This document shows positions 37,865-46,020 of a DNA stretch of 64,000 nt, one piece after another. The DNA lies in NCBI GenBank assembly GCA_945861715.1, contig CAMAVK010000001.1, positions 124,001 to 188,000 of the forward strand. The letters run 5' to 3'. The notes under the pieces were generated by a model. The model did no database searches and was not told where the DNA came from. It saw nothing but the letters and a program-made list of their open reading frames with translations. How positions within the stretch are numbered: the first letter of the stretch is position 1; every line of letters begins with the position of its first letter. Origin of the DNA: Candidatus Woesearchaeota archaeon (GTDB taxonomy: Archaea > Nanobdellota > Nanobdellia > Woesearchaeales > GW2011-AR9). The position numbers were made by a program, and so were the translations under genes.

Positions 37865-38233
37865 ATGGCATTCCACCTTCCTAAACTATCCCAAAAGGGA
37901 GAAGCAATGTGGTGGATAATCATTGGCGCCGTTCTTGCATTAATTGTTCTCATCGTTATGGTTGTCATGTTCACAGATAAAGGCAACGGCATAAAACAAG
38001 GTTTAGATTCATGTACTGGCATCTGCACTGGCGGTGGAACAAATGAAAAAAATTGTCCAGTTGGGACCCAATCCAGTGGAGCCTTCACCTGTCAAACTGG
38101 TGGATCATGTTGCATCGGCTTTGCCAAAGAATGTAATACTGGGGCCGATGGTCCAAAGTGTGATGAAAAAACGGAACATTGTGGCATTGTAGGAACTAGT
38201 GGTAAATCATATTGTCTTGATAAGCCAAATTAA
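37865..38233 (+). CDS. Small Cys-rich prepilin-like protein (122 residues)
   Basis: The leader ends in K11-G12, followed by E13-AMWWIIIGAVLALIVLIVMVVMF. The mature domain is very Cys-rich (about 11 cysteines in 75 residues, e.g. CTGICTGG, CCIGFAKEC, KCDEKTEHC), pointing to a disulfide knot. The KG-x-x-MWWII signature is shared with the proteins at 38398 and 41855, a subfamily of this locus. A TATA-like AAAATATAAATAAG (37836-37849) precedes it; T-runs after both flanking genes may be terminators. Confidence 0.72.
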   Translation: MAFHLPKLSQKGEAMWWIIIGAVLALIVLIVMVVMFTDKGNGIKQGLDSCTGICTGGGTNEKNCPVGTQSSGAFTCQTGGSCCIGFAKECNTGADGPKCDEKTEHCGIVGTSGKSYCLDKPN

Positions 38234-38237
38234 TAGA

Positions 38238-38245
38238 TTTTTTTT
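38238..38245 (+). terminator. Poly-T archaeal terminator
   Basis: A T8 run directly follows the stop of the 122-residue gene, as expected for archaeal intrinsic termination. Confidence 0.4.
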
Positions 38246-38288
38246 ATTATCAAAATCTCTCACAAACATATCTCCAAAGGAACTCCCA

Positions 38289-38420
38289 ATGAATAAAAAA
38301 GGTATAGATTGGCAATCCCCTGAAACCCTTATTGTAATCATCCTTATCGTTCTATTCGGAATTCTCATGGTCTCAATATTATACACAAAAATAAAAGGTG
38401 GAATACTTGGCCTCGCGTAA
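38289..38420 (+). CDS. Very small prepilin-like protein (43 residues)
   Basis: The ATG at 38289 has AAAGGA about 9 nt upstream. The product, MNKKG then IDWQSPETLIVIILIVLFGILMV, is little more than a class III leader and a membrane helix, with a short basic tail (YTKIKGGILGLA). A longer frame from 38199 overlaps the preceding gene and is not needed. It overlaps the next gene by 23 nt in another frame. Tiny helix-only proteins like this could be assembly adaptors. Confidence 0.65.
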   Translation: MNKKGIDWQSPETLIVIILIVLFGILMVSILYTKIKGGILGLA

Positions 38421-38592
38421 CAACATCACTCAAAAGAAATCACCTACTACCTTAAACCAAAAAGGGATGGAGATGTGGCAAATCATATTCATCATCCTCG
38501 CAATCATTCTCTTATTTTTCATGCTTATCTGGTCCGGTGCACTTGGAACAAAAATGGAAACCGCCCTTAATGGATTTGGGAGTATGTTTTAA
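38398..38592 (+). CDS. Small prepilin-like protein (about 64 residues)
   Basis: There is no ATG at the right place: the frame must start at GTG 38398 or TTG 38407, inside the end of the previous gene. The product has the leader ending LNQKG, then MEMWQIIFIILAIILLFFMLIW and a short end (TALNGFGSMF). The KG-x-E-MW signature matches the proteins at 37865 and 41855. The stop shares one base with the next ATG (TAATG). The conserved signal argues that this is a real gene despite the weak start codon. Confidence 0.65.
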   Translation: MEYLASRNNITQKKSPTTLNQKGMEMWQIIFIILAIILLFFMLIWSGALGTKMETALNGFGSMF

Positions 38593-40607
38593 TGGCCGCC
38601 GATAAACCCATTTGGAATTACGTCCTCCCTCTCATCGCTTTTTTTGTACTTGGTTCTATGTGGTATTTAGGTGATGGTAGTCTATTCGAAGGAGCAAAAC
38701 AAGCATTCGAGTTTGCATATGAAAATTATGTACCAGATATCACTGTCGGTGAACGATCACTTAAATCAGGCAAAACCACCCTGGAAGGCTCAACTTTAGA
38801 ATCCGCCGATTCACTCAAAGCTACTCTCACCGCTCTCTCAGATCCTAAAACAGGAAAGAATTGCTTTGCCAGATACGCCCCATTCACAACCGACATGGGA
38901 GATAATGCAGGAACAGCGATGTTCCAGTTTGATTACGATGACACACATGACCTAACCCACGTCATCATCTGGAAACGAAAAGACGTTGTTGCAAGCAAAT
39001 TTGATGTTCCTAAAATGAAACCATGTGTCATTGCTGGCCGAGAAGGCAACATCGAAATCGCCAAGAATTTCCGCCAAGCAATAGAACGAGGGGACATAAA
39101 TAAAGCAACCATCCCCTATACCTATACCGTTGACACACTTCATATCCAATACTCTCAAAACTATCGAAATGGCAATCGTATCTTCATTGACCAGTTAGCT
39201 CGAGGTGCAGCACCTGACCCAGAAGTAGTCAACGATGAATCCAAAAACTTCGAAGAGGGCGGCCTCATCTTCAAAGGACCTGACAACGAATTATGCTTCT
39301 TCCCAACCAATTGGATAAAAGATGCTGACGAAGATGGTTTAAATAATGATTACGTCCAAGAATTAGGAAATAAATTCGATAACGGTGACCCTTCTGTACC
39401 ACAGTGTCATCTCGAAAAAGGATTTGATGCAATTACACTTACCTCCAATATGGAAAGTTCTTCAAATCGAAATACCCTCGAGTGTAAAAGTACAAAAACA
39501 AATCTTCCTCTCGATTCTAATTCCAAGCGAGTCCAACTAACAAATACACACCAATACTTTAAAGGACTATCAACCTCATGCAGTTTCTTACTACCCACTG
39601 AAAAACCAAACCAAGGCTGCCTTGCCCTTATTCAAAATCCACAGTATTCAACAACTCAGGGCTGTGCAAGCACGGTTGTTCAAGAAGGAGAAGTAATCCC
39701 ATCCACAAACGCAGAGTACGGTTTAAAACCATACCTCAACAATCCTTCCTTTGCATCGCCAAGTGCCTATTGCGCAATCAGTCAAGGAGAATGGTTCACA
39801 CAGAATGAAAATAGCTTACTCTGCGCAAATACAAATTGGAATGAATGCTCAAAAGAGTCCCTCAACAACGAAATAACAGTTGCAGTGAATCAAAAACCCG
39901 TCATATATCAATGTACCACTGATGGTGATCATTATTCCTGGACAAAAAAATCAGGAGACCTAAACTTCGCTCAATACCGAGGAATAGAAATTGCTGGACG
40001 GGCTTTAGGTGCATATCCCCTTGGATGTGACTCCGAGTTCAACATCATAAACTCCAAATGTGATCTCAATGGAATAATGGGAGTCACCTCACCTTCAAGC
40101 AAAACAGGAACCTTCATCTGTCCATCATATAAAGGAATTTGTAACGATGAAAGCGAATTCCCAAGTATGGACCAATTATCACCAGAAGGATGCCAGGTAT
40201 TCATCTCAGCAGATCTTTACTCCAACAATAATTGTGCAAGAGCCCTCATTCCTTTTGGAACAGTTCTAAGCAAAAACCACGAGACCTCATTATACAACTG
40301 TGGTGATCAGCCAAATTGCCCTTTTGGTCCAATTGAAGTGAACCTCCCAGAAGCCCAAGACAACAATCTAGCGGTCGGCTGTCTTCTCAACCACCAATGG
40401 ACTCTACCCGAGACAGAACAAGGTGACCTTCTCTGCAGCAAAGCCTTCAACGATCAAGATGGAGTCTGGAATGAATGCAACCAAAGAGTCGTCGGCCGCT
40501 GCCTCACAACCCAAACCCCCACCGGACCAAAGCAATTCTGCTGTAACCTTAATAAAGGGGAAAATACATTCCGCTTTATAGAAACGCCAAAAGTGAGTTC
40601 AGAGTAG
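38592..40607 (+). CDS. Large Cys-rich membrane-anchored protein (671 residues)
   Basis: An N-terminal membrane helix (about residues 8-28, VLPLIAFFVLGSMWYL) without a K-G leader sets it apart from its neighbours. The extracellular part has an acidic, possibly calcium-binding loop (DADEDGLNNDYVQE near 240) and many cysteines in the second half (CANTNWNEC, CPSYKGIC, CGDQPNCPFG, CCNLNKG). The TAATG overlap with the preceding small gene indicates coupling. No enzyme domain recognised; it may be an anchor or adhesin subunit of the locus. Confidence 0.7.
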   Translation: MAADKPIWNYVLPLIAFFVLGSMWYLGDGSLFEGAKQAFEFAYENYVPDITVGERSLKSGKTTLEGSTLESADSLKATLTALSDPKTGKNCFARYAPFTTDMGDNAGTAMFQFDYDDTHDLTHVIIWKRKDVVASKFDVPKMKPCVIAGREGNIEIAKNFRQAIERGDINKATIPYTYTVDTLHIQYSQNYRNGNRIFIDQLARGAAPDPEVVNDESKNFEEGGLIFKGPDNELCFFPTNWIKDADEDGLNNDYVQELGNKFDNGDPSVPQCHLEKGFDAITLTSNMESSSNRNTLECKSTKTNLPLDSNSKRVQLTNTHQYFKGLSTSCSFLLPTEKPNQGCLALIQNPQYSTTQGCASTVVQEGEVIPSTNAEYGLKPYLNNPSFASPSAYCAISQGEWFTQNENSLLCANTNWNECSKESLNNEITVAVNQKPVIYQCTTDGDHYSWTKKSGDLNFAQYRGIEIAGRALGAYPLGCDSEFNIINSKCDLNGIMGVTSPSSKTGTFICPSYKGICNDESEFPSMDQLSPEGCQVFISADLYSNNNCARALIPFGTVLSKNHETSLYNCGDQPNCPFGPIEVNLPEAQDNNLAVGCLLNHQWTLPETEQGDLLCSKAFNDQDGVWNECNQRVVGRCLTTQTPTGPKQFCCNLNKGENTFRFIETPKVSSE

Positions 40608-40704
40608 ATAATTATCAACATTTGCAATTTTCCTCGGCCTCGTTGCCAAGAATTGTAATTGCATCTAACAAGCTCTAAACCACCGCCCGCGTTCTGGTGA
40701 TATT

Positions 40705-41808
40705 ATGTCAAACCCCATCCTACCCCTAATCCTCAAAAGAAAAGCAACCACTTCTCTAGGAAAAAAGGCTGAAATGGGCGTATTAGTAGCTATCATAATT
40801 TCTATTGCATCCTTTTTCGTTCTAGCAGGAGTCATATCCAAATTTCTCATATCAGCTGATGACGTCACCGCAGAAAACGCCTGTCGTGACTCTATTGCCT
40901 TGCGTGCTGCAACCGCATTTCGAATTGGTGCTGAAGATTCCGCAATCCAATCCACGCAAATAAAAGCCATCCCAAAAGTGTGTAAAACAATTGACAAAAA
41001 AATAGAAGGAGACCGAGAAGAAATAAAAAAGCAAATGGCCACAAAAATAGCACGCTGTTGGTGGCAATTTGGCGATGGTAGATATGAAGAGATCTTAAAA
41101 AACAGTGACACCTCCATCATGCCATTAATTTATGGTACTGGAAGTCAAAAAAATCAATGTTTCGTCTGTTACGTTATGATCGTAGATCAAGACAAAATCG
41201 AACCCGATGACAAAGCAGATTGCAGACAATATGGCGATAACTGTCCAATAAGTTCCCAAGAATTTATCAGTTACCTGTACGACACTCCATACAAAACAAA
41301 GCAAGAGAAATGCACTGGCAACGATTGCATTCCTTGTGAGACCAACGACCAATGTTCAGACGGTGCTATCTGTCAAAACAGCAAATGTCAGCCTGTTCAA
41401 ACTCTATCATATCTTGAATATGTTCAATCCTATGGTGGACCAGGACAAATCGGATTCCTAACTGACAACATTGAAGCAGGAAACACATATGCCATAACAT
41501 TTTTACCTAAAAATAGGCCAGTTGGCGGCACTTGGTGGGGTGCTGCTGCAGCAGTTGGTGGCGTTATCGTTTCAGGTCTAGCCTGCACTGCAACCCTTCC
41601 AGTATGTTTAGTTGGCGCAGCTGTAGGAACAACCATTGCCGGGTTCGGCGGAGCTGCTGTAGGGATGGAAGCCTCAAAGTCAAAAAGTTTTGTTGATTAT
41701 GATAAGTTAGACCGTATCTTCAAAGAGCGCGAGTACTCATCAATTTATGTAAGCGACTTAACAACCGCGCAGCATTTCTGTGCTGATGGCGACATATTAG
41801 GAAACTAA
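40705..41808 (+). CDS. Prepilin-like protein with second hydrophobic region (367 residues)
   Basis: The leader ends in KK-A22, then E23-MGVLVAIIISIASFFVLAGVI. The mature domain has cysteines (NQCFVCYV, CTGNDCIPCETNDQC) and a Gly/Ala-rich hydrophobic stretch near residues 270-325 (AAAVGGVIVSGLACTATLPVCLVGAA) that could be a hairpin membrane insertion. GGTGAT five bases before the ATG is an exact match to the archaeal anti-SD, and the 97-bp gap before it suggests a separate promoter. Confidence 0.7.
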   Translation: MSNPILPLILKRKATTSLGKKAEMGVLVAIIISIASFFVLAGVISKFLISADDVTAENACRDSIALRAATAFRIGAEDSAIQSTQIKAIPKVCKTIDKKIEGDREEIKKQMATKIARCWWQFGDGRYEEILKNSDTSIMPLIYGTGSQKNQCFVCYVMIVDQDKIEPDDKADCRQYGDNCPISSQEFISYLYDTPYKTKQEKCTGNDCIPCETNDQCSDGAICQNSKCQPVQTLSYLEYVQSYGGPGQIGFLTDNIEAGNTYAITFLPKNRPVGGTWWGAAAAVGGVIVSGLACTATLPVCLVGAAVGTTIAGFGGAAVGMEASKSKSFVDYDKLDRIFKEREYSSIYVSDLTTAQHFCADGDILGN

Positions 41809-41854
41809 ACTCCATAAGACCAAATGAACCATAAAAACTAAAGGTGAACAAATA

Positions 41855-42151
41855 ATGAAAAAAATCATACCACAAAAAATCAACAAAAAAGGCACTGAAA
41901 TGTGGTGGATCATCGTCATGGGCATCATCGCACTCATAGCAGTAATTGTGATTGTCATTTTCTTCAACGACTCTGTTGGCAAATCAAAAGATATCGTCAA
42001 AGACAAGTTTGACGGTTTTGGCGACAGCGATTGTGATAAAGTTGCAGACTTCACTGACGTTTGCCCAAAAGATAAAAACATTCAAACAAAAGATCAACTT
42101 GGCACCGGTACTTGCGGCCCCGCTACACCGTGCCCCGCATCAACAACTTAA
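41855..42151 (+). CDS. Small prepilin-like protein with TSP3-like loop (98 residues)
   Basis: The leader ends in KK-G13, then T14-EMWWIIVMGIIALIAVIVIVIFF. The short mature part contains GDSDCDKVADFTDVCPKDKN, like a single thrombospondin type 3 calcium-binding repeat, and ends in a Cys/Pro-rich tail (CGPATPCPAS). AAAGGTGAACAAATA before the ATG supplies an SD. Same KG-x-E-MWW subfamily as 37865 and 38398. Confidence 0.7.
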   Translation: MKKIIPQKINKKGTEMWWIIVMGIIALIAVIVIVIFFNDSVGKSKDIVKDKFDGFGDSDCDKVADFTDVCPKDKNIQTKDQLGTGTCGPATPCPASTT

Positions 42152-42198
42152 CTTACCCCTAAAGATAATAAAAATAACAAATCCGAACAAAATAATTC

Positions 42199-42849
42199 AT
42201 GGCAAAAGGCTCATTCATTAGTTTAGAAGCAATACTTGGAATAATCTTCGCCCTAATTATCATTGTACCAATTGTACTTCTGGTCAGTAATTTCACAAGC
42301 ACCTCAGGTCAGGCAACAGATAATTTTCAAGAATTCACCGGAGCACTCGAGTCAATGTCTCACTCAGAAAACACGGACGATCGCAAGAGTCATCTCCTCA
42401 TCATGGACGACCTAACCATGATTACCTATTTCACAGATAGAATGATAAACGTCCAAGTAGACACCACCGCAACAACGCTCTCATCATACTCAATCTACAT
42501 CGAACGTCCTGCCGCCTGTACCAAAACCCCCTGTATCTGTTTAATCCAAGAAGCAGAAGTTGAAACCATACCCGCTCAAAGTAGTGTAAAAGTGAGCCCT
42601 CTAAAGAGTACCTGCAATGAACTCACCTACACTGTATCTTACAAAGCAGGCGATAACCAATGTGGTATAGGCGAAAGTACCAACGGGGCCTCATACACTT
42701 GCAGTGGGGGCTGGTTCATCGACCGAGGACTAATTAAAGACGAGCTATTAGTCTCAGCATATTTCTCAGTTCAACGAAGAACCCCCCTCATCCTCGGACC
42801 AATTGAAGATGGTGTCCAATTCGCGCAAACCAGAAAGGAGTTGAAATAA
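42199..42849 (+). CDS. Prepilin-like protein (216 residues)
   Basis: MAKG, then S5-FISLEAILGIIFALIIIVPIVLL; the Glu five or six residues after the presumed cut fits the pilin pattern. The mature domain has six cysteines in the middle (ACTKTPCICL, KSTCNEL, NQCGIGES, YTCSGG). A TATA-like AATAAAAATAAC about 27 nt upstream suggests its own promoter. Its TAA shares one base with the next ATG (TAATG). Confidence 0.7.
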   Translation: MAKGSFISLEAILGIIFALIIIVPIVLLVSNFTSTSGQATDNFQEFTGALESMSHSENTDDRKSHLLIMDDLTMITYFTDRMINVQVDTTATTLSSYSIYIERPAACTKTPCICLIQEAEVETIPAQSSVKVSPLKSTCNELTYTVSYKAGDNQCGIGESTNGASYTCSGGWFIDRGLIKDELLVSAYFSVQRRTPLILGPIEDGVQFAQTRKELK

Positions 42850-43292
42850 TGCATCAACCGTGTTCATTTCATCTCCCAAAACTAAACAACAAAGGCTCCC
42901 ATCTTCTCTTTGTCATCATGAATCTCATCTTCGTAGCCGTCGCAGTCTACCTTATATTCCTCTTCGCCATCCGATCTGGTTCATCAAAAGAAGTAGCTGT
43001 CAATAATCTCGCCTATGAATTCACCTCAATGATCAACGTGCTTGCAGGCGATGACAATAAAATAATCGTTGGCTACCCCCAAGACCTCTCAACCTACGGT
43101 CTCATCCTGACCCCTAATTCAATCATCATCTACAACCTCGATAAAGAAAATGGAGACTTCAAAAGTGAAAAACAATTCACCCTACCAACTACTATCACTG
43201 CAACGGGAGCAGTAGAAGCAGTTGCAAACGTCTGCCTTACCAAAAAAGACAATCTCATTCTACTAGGACAATGTCAGGAGGTAACCAAGTGA
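42849..43292 (+). CDS. Prepilin-like protein (147 residues)
   Basis: The leader ends in K15-G16, then S17-HLLFVIMNLIFVAVAVYLIFLF. The compact mature domain (about 105 residues, beta-rich: ILTPNSIIIYNLDKENGDF) has only two cysteines near its C-terminus. It begins in the stop of the previous gene (TAATG), and its TGA overlaps the GTG of the next (GTGA). Confidence 0.7.
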   Translation: MHQPCSFHLPKLNNKGSHLLFVIMNLIFVAVAVYLIFLFAIRSGSSKEVAVNNLAYEFTSMINVLAGDDNKIIVGYPQDLSTYGLILTPNSIIIYNLDKENGDFKSEKQFTLPTTITATGAVEAVANVCLTKKDNLILLGQCQEVTK

Positions 43293-43792
43293 ACTCCAAA
43301 GCACAAAGTGCCTTCACCCTCATGTACAAAGTTGTATTTGGGACTATTGCAATGATTGTTATAACCATGATTTTTATGGGACTCGTCTCATTAGTATACA
43401 GCTACAAAGGTAACGTTCTACAAGACCCTGAGCAAGTCACAGCAGACACCATTGCGTACCGATTTACTCATTCAAGCGATTGCTTCGCCTACATTAACAC
43501 AGCAGAACAAACTGTCACCCCATCTATTGACATAACCAAATTCAACACTGACCAACTCAACGTATGCTATCCGGTAACCGGCGAGAAAGACTACGAAAAA
43601 TACAACTTCAAATTAATTCTCAAATCATCAGGCCAAGAAATAAAATCCGCAAATTATTATGAAGCACCAGACTTCACCTTATACTACACCATCCCAGTTC
43701 ACGAAAATGATGCATGGACAAAAGACACCATCACCATCTACGTTCAGAAACCATTTAAGGATAAACCATTGAATGGGAGAGTGAACCCATGA
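43289..43792 (+). CDS. Prepilin-like protein (167 residues)
   Basis: I place the start at GTG 43289 because GGAGGT lies 7 nt upstream and the resulting leader, (M)NSKA then Q6-SAFTLMYKVVFGTIAMIVITMIF, is a canonical class III signal; the ATG at 43271 would put that SD inside the coding sequence. The mature part has two cysteines (SDCFAY, NVCYPV) and a beta-rich C-terminus. Coupled to both neighbours by GTGA (43289) and ATGA (43789) overlaps. Confidence 0.72.
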   Translation: MNSKAQSAFTLMYKVVFGTIAMIVITMIFMGLVSLVYSYKGNVLQDPEQVTADTIAYRFTHSSDCFAYINTAEQTVTPSIDITKFNTDQLNVCYPVTGEKDYEKYNFKLILKSSGQEIKSANYYEAPDFTLYYTIPVHENDAWTKDTITIYVQKPFKDKPLNGRVNP

Positions 43793-44199
43793 TCAATAAA
43801 CTCATTCTAAGCAACAGCCATAAACACCAAGGCGTTGCCCCAGGAAAGCATTATCGCTTATTACATCTAAACAACAAAGGTATTTTAGACGAGCCCCTCG
43901 ACCTCATCGTGTTAATCATTGGAGGCATTGTCATATTCTCTGTACTCTATCTTATTCTCATGGCAGGAAAAGAGGATGCAAAAGTAGCCTCAACTGACCT
44001 TGCCACCAAAACCAGCATGATGAGTACAAAATTAGCAGAATGGAAGATCAATCTCGAGGAAGGGAAAATAATCAAACCAAAAACAAGACTCGAAAGCGAC
44101 CTCAAAGTTATTGCCAGAACCGGATACGACCCAAACAATGACCCGCTCCAAAGTCAACCAAACTCACCAGAGGAAGCAAAACCAGGATTCAAGTCATAA
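43789..44199 (+). CDS. Prepilin-like protein (136 residues)
   Basis: A long 31-residue basic leader rich in His/Asn ends in NNK30-G31, then I32-LDEPLDLIVLIIGGIVIFSVLYLIL. The mature part is short and charged, without cysteines (ATKTSMMSTKLAEWKINLE), mostly alpha-helical. ATGA overlap with the gene before. A cysteine-free, helical partner among Cys-rich proteins suggests a different position in the assembly. Confidence 0.68.
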   Translation: MINKLILSNSHKHQGVAPGKHYRLLHLNNKGILDEPLDLIVLIIGGIVIFSVLYLILMAGKEDAKVASTDLATKTSMMSTKLAEWKINLEEGKIIKPKTRLESDLKVIARTGYDPNNDPLQSQPNSPEEAKPGFKS

Positions 44200-44244
44200 T
44201 TTGAAAAATAAGTAACTTCCCAAAATATAACAGTCAAATAAATC

Positions 44245-45426
44245 ATGAAACCATTAAACAAAAAAGGCGCCCTGTACCATTGGATATTAATAGCATTAAT
44301 TCCAGCCATAGCTATTTTCATCTATCTCTCAGTTGATCTCCCAACCTACGGTGCTAAAGGTACATGGGCAATCAGTGTCGAACGAGCTTCAATCCTCGCA
44401 CAAACAGATACCCTCTCCATTGAAAACCAAGCACGTCAAGTACTCAAAACCGTTTCACTTGACATCGAAGAACAAGCATTATTACAGGACTACGGGTGCG
44501 GAACATATCGTGGACGCTCAGTACTAAACAATCAACAAGGTCCATGTCAAATCACACCAAAACTCCAAACCGATTTCCAAGAAAAAGCAAATCGAGAAGT
44601 AACACGCGTAGTCGACATCCCATTCAACATCATATTCAGCAACGGAAAAATAATTGGCACGGCCACTCAACCAAAAACCATTGGTTCCTTTGACGCTATC
44701 CCCATGCGAGAAAGCGACGCAAGTAACGAACTCGTCTACAGCATCCGACCATTCAAATTAGAATATAATTACCTACCTTCATTTGAAATCACCACTCCTT
44801 TATTTGAAAAGATAAACAAATACCGCCAGGACGCACCAAAAATAGTCCAAACATGTCAAAATCAGGAATCCGTTTTAACCTGCGAGTTAGATACCTACAC
44901 CATATGTAACGTCGAAATAAAAAATAACAAAAGACTCGCTTTAATCTGCGAGAAAGGAACTCAGGATGGCATTTTCGCACTCGACCTTACTCCCACCGCC
45001 CCAATCCCCATAAGTGAATATACAGTTGAAGAATCAGATTCTACATTCACATTTAAAATTCCCACCGACACGTTAGTTGATGGGTATAACCTATATCTCA
45101 CTAATGCCGACCGCATCGCTCTCGAGTTCAACCAACCAAAAGACCCAACCGAAATCTTCAGCACCATCTCAGAAAACTTCAACGAATTCTATATCAAAAT
45201 ACCACTCACCTTAGAGCAAGCAAACCTTTGCCCCCAAAACAAAGAAAACAACAAGCCCTATCTTTGCGCAAACGAGTTATATTATATCATAAACAATGAA
45301 AAGATAATCCCCGGCGAAACATATTATATTGGTATCACCTCCACAAAAAATCAAAAAGAATCAACCTTAGATTTTGTAAAACCAATTCAACTCCAAACAC
45401 ATTCACCAATCCAAGTTCCTTCATAA
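44245..45426 (+). CDS. Prepilin-like protein (393 residues), last of the array
   Basis: MKPLNKKG, then A9-LYHWILIALIPAIAIFIYLS. The extracellular domain is beta-rich with cysteines at YGCGTYRG, GPCQIT, CQNQESVLTC, CNVEIKN, LICEKG and late NLCPQ/LCANE. It looks like several Ig- or FN3-like sandwiches (SEYTVEESDSTFTFKIPTD). It closes the plus-strand surface locus, 46 bp after the previous gene; the ParB-fold gene follows 9 bp later. Confidence 0.7.
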   Translation: MKPLNKKGALYHWILIALIPAIAIFIYLSVDLPTYGAKGTWAISVERASILAQTDTLSIENQARQVLKTVSLDIEEQALLQDYGCGTYRGRSVLNNQQGPCQITPKLQTDFQEKANREVTRVVDIPFNIIFSNGKIIGTATQPKTIGSFDAIPMRESDASNELVYSIRPFKLEYNYLPSFEITTPLFEKINKYRQDAPKIVQTCQNQESVLTCELDTYTICNVEIKNNKRLALICEKGTQDGIFALDLTPTAPIPISEYTVEESDSTFTFKIPTDTLVDGYNLYLTNADRIALEFNQPKDPTEIFSTISENFNEFYIKIPLTLEQANLCPQNKENNKPYLCANELYYIINNEKIIPGETYYIGITSTKNQKESTLDFVKPIQLQTHSPIQVPS

Positions 45427-45435
45427 TCTTCCACC

Positions 45436-45882
45436 ATGAAAAAAGAAATTACCCAAAACGCAAAAAAATCAGTCCCTCTCTCTTCCAAGACTCCCAAAAT
45501 TATCCAAGAAGTCGGTTTTGATTTTGATTGGGACTCCAAAAAAGTATGGGCACTCAAGATTCCAACAGTAAGTATGCCAATCAAACATCTCCTTTGGCAC
45601 TTCGACATCCCCTTTTGGGAAAAACAACACACCAACAACTACAATCTCACTCCATATCAAGTTATAGAACATCCAACAAAACATCCTCTCCATTACAATA
45701 AAATAAAACGTGCACGCTTGAAATACCCTATCGATATCATGAAAAACAAAGGTCGATGGCTCATTCTGGATGGATTACACCGTCTCACCAAAGCACATAT
45801 GCAGGGCTTAATCAAAGTCCAAGTAAGAAAAATTCCAAGAAAACAAATTCCTCTAATCATCAGCTCGAAATCAAAAAAATAA
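45436..45882 (+). CDS. ParB/sulfiredoxin-fold domain protein
   Basis: A 148-residue cytoplasmic protein with the ParB-type motif LILDGLHRLTKAHMQG (the DGxHR core) and the preceding YPIDIMKNKGRW segment. The N-terminal half (FDFDWDSKKVWAL, WHFDIPFW) is shared by an archaeal single-domain ParB-like family. ParB-fold proteins bind nucleotides or DNA; no helix-turn-helix domain follows, so chromosome partitioning is unlikely. It lies 9 bp after the surface array and may be co-transcribed with it. A regulatory or nucleotide-dependent enzymatic role is only inferred. Confidence 0.7.
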   Translation: MKKEITQNAKKSVPLSSKTPKIIQEVGFDFDWDSKKVWALKIPTVSMPIKHLLWHFDIPFWEKQHTNNYNLTPYQVIEHPTKHPLHYNKIKRARLKYPIDIMKNKGRWLILDGLHRLTKAHMQGLIKVQVRKIPRKQIPLIISSKSKK

Positions 45883-45990
45883 ATCCTACTCCTTCCATAC
45901 AAATACCAGTAGTACAAATCACACAAACCAACCATTTAATACCAAGTACCATATACCTCGTTTGATACTATCTTTACATATTCACAAATT

Positions 45991-46000
45991 CTTATAAAGG
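45991..46000 (+). promoter_or_regulatory. TATA box of the RPA-like gene
   Basis: CTTATAAAGG is centred 26 nt before the ATG at 46021, the leaderless spacing. Confidence 0.65.
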
Positions 46001-46020
46001 GGTGATCCTCCCAAAAACCC

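Noticed and set aside
38592-40607. Counting the 671-residue protein as a class III prepilin
   Set aside because: No K-G or K-A leader precedes its helix, so it looks like an ordinary signal anchor.
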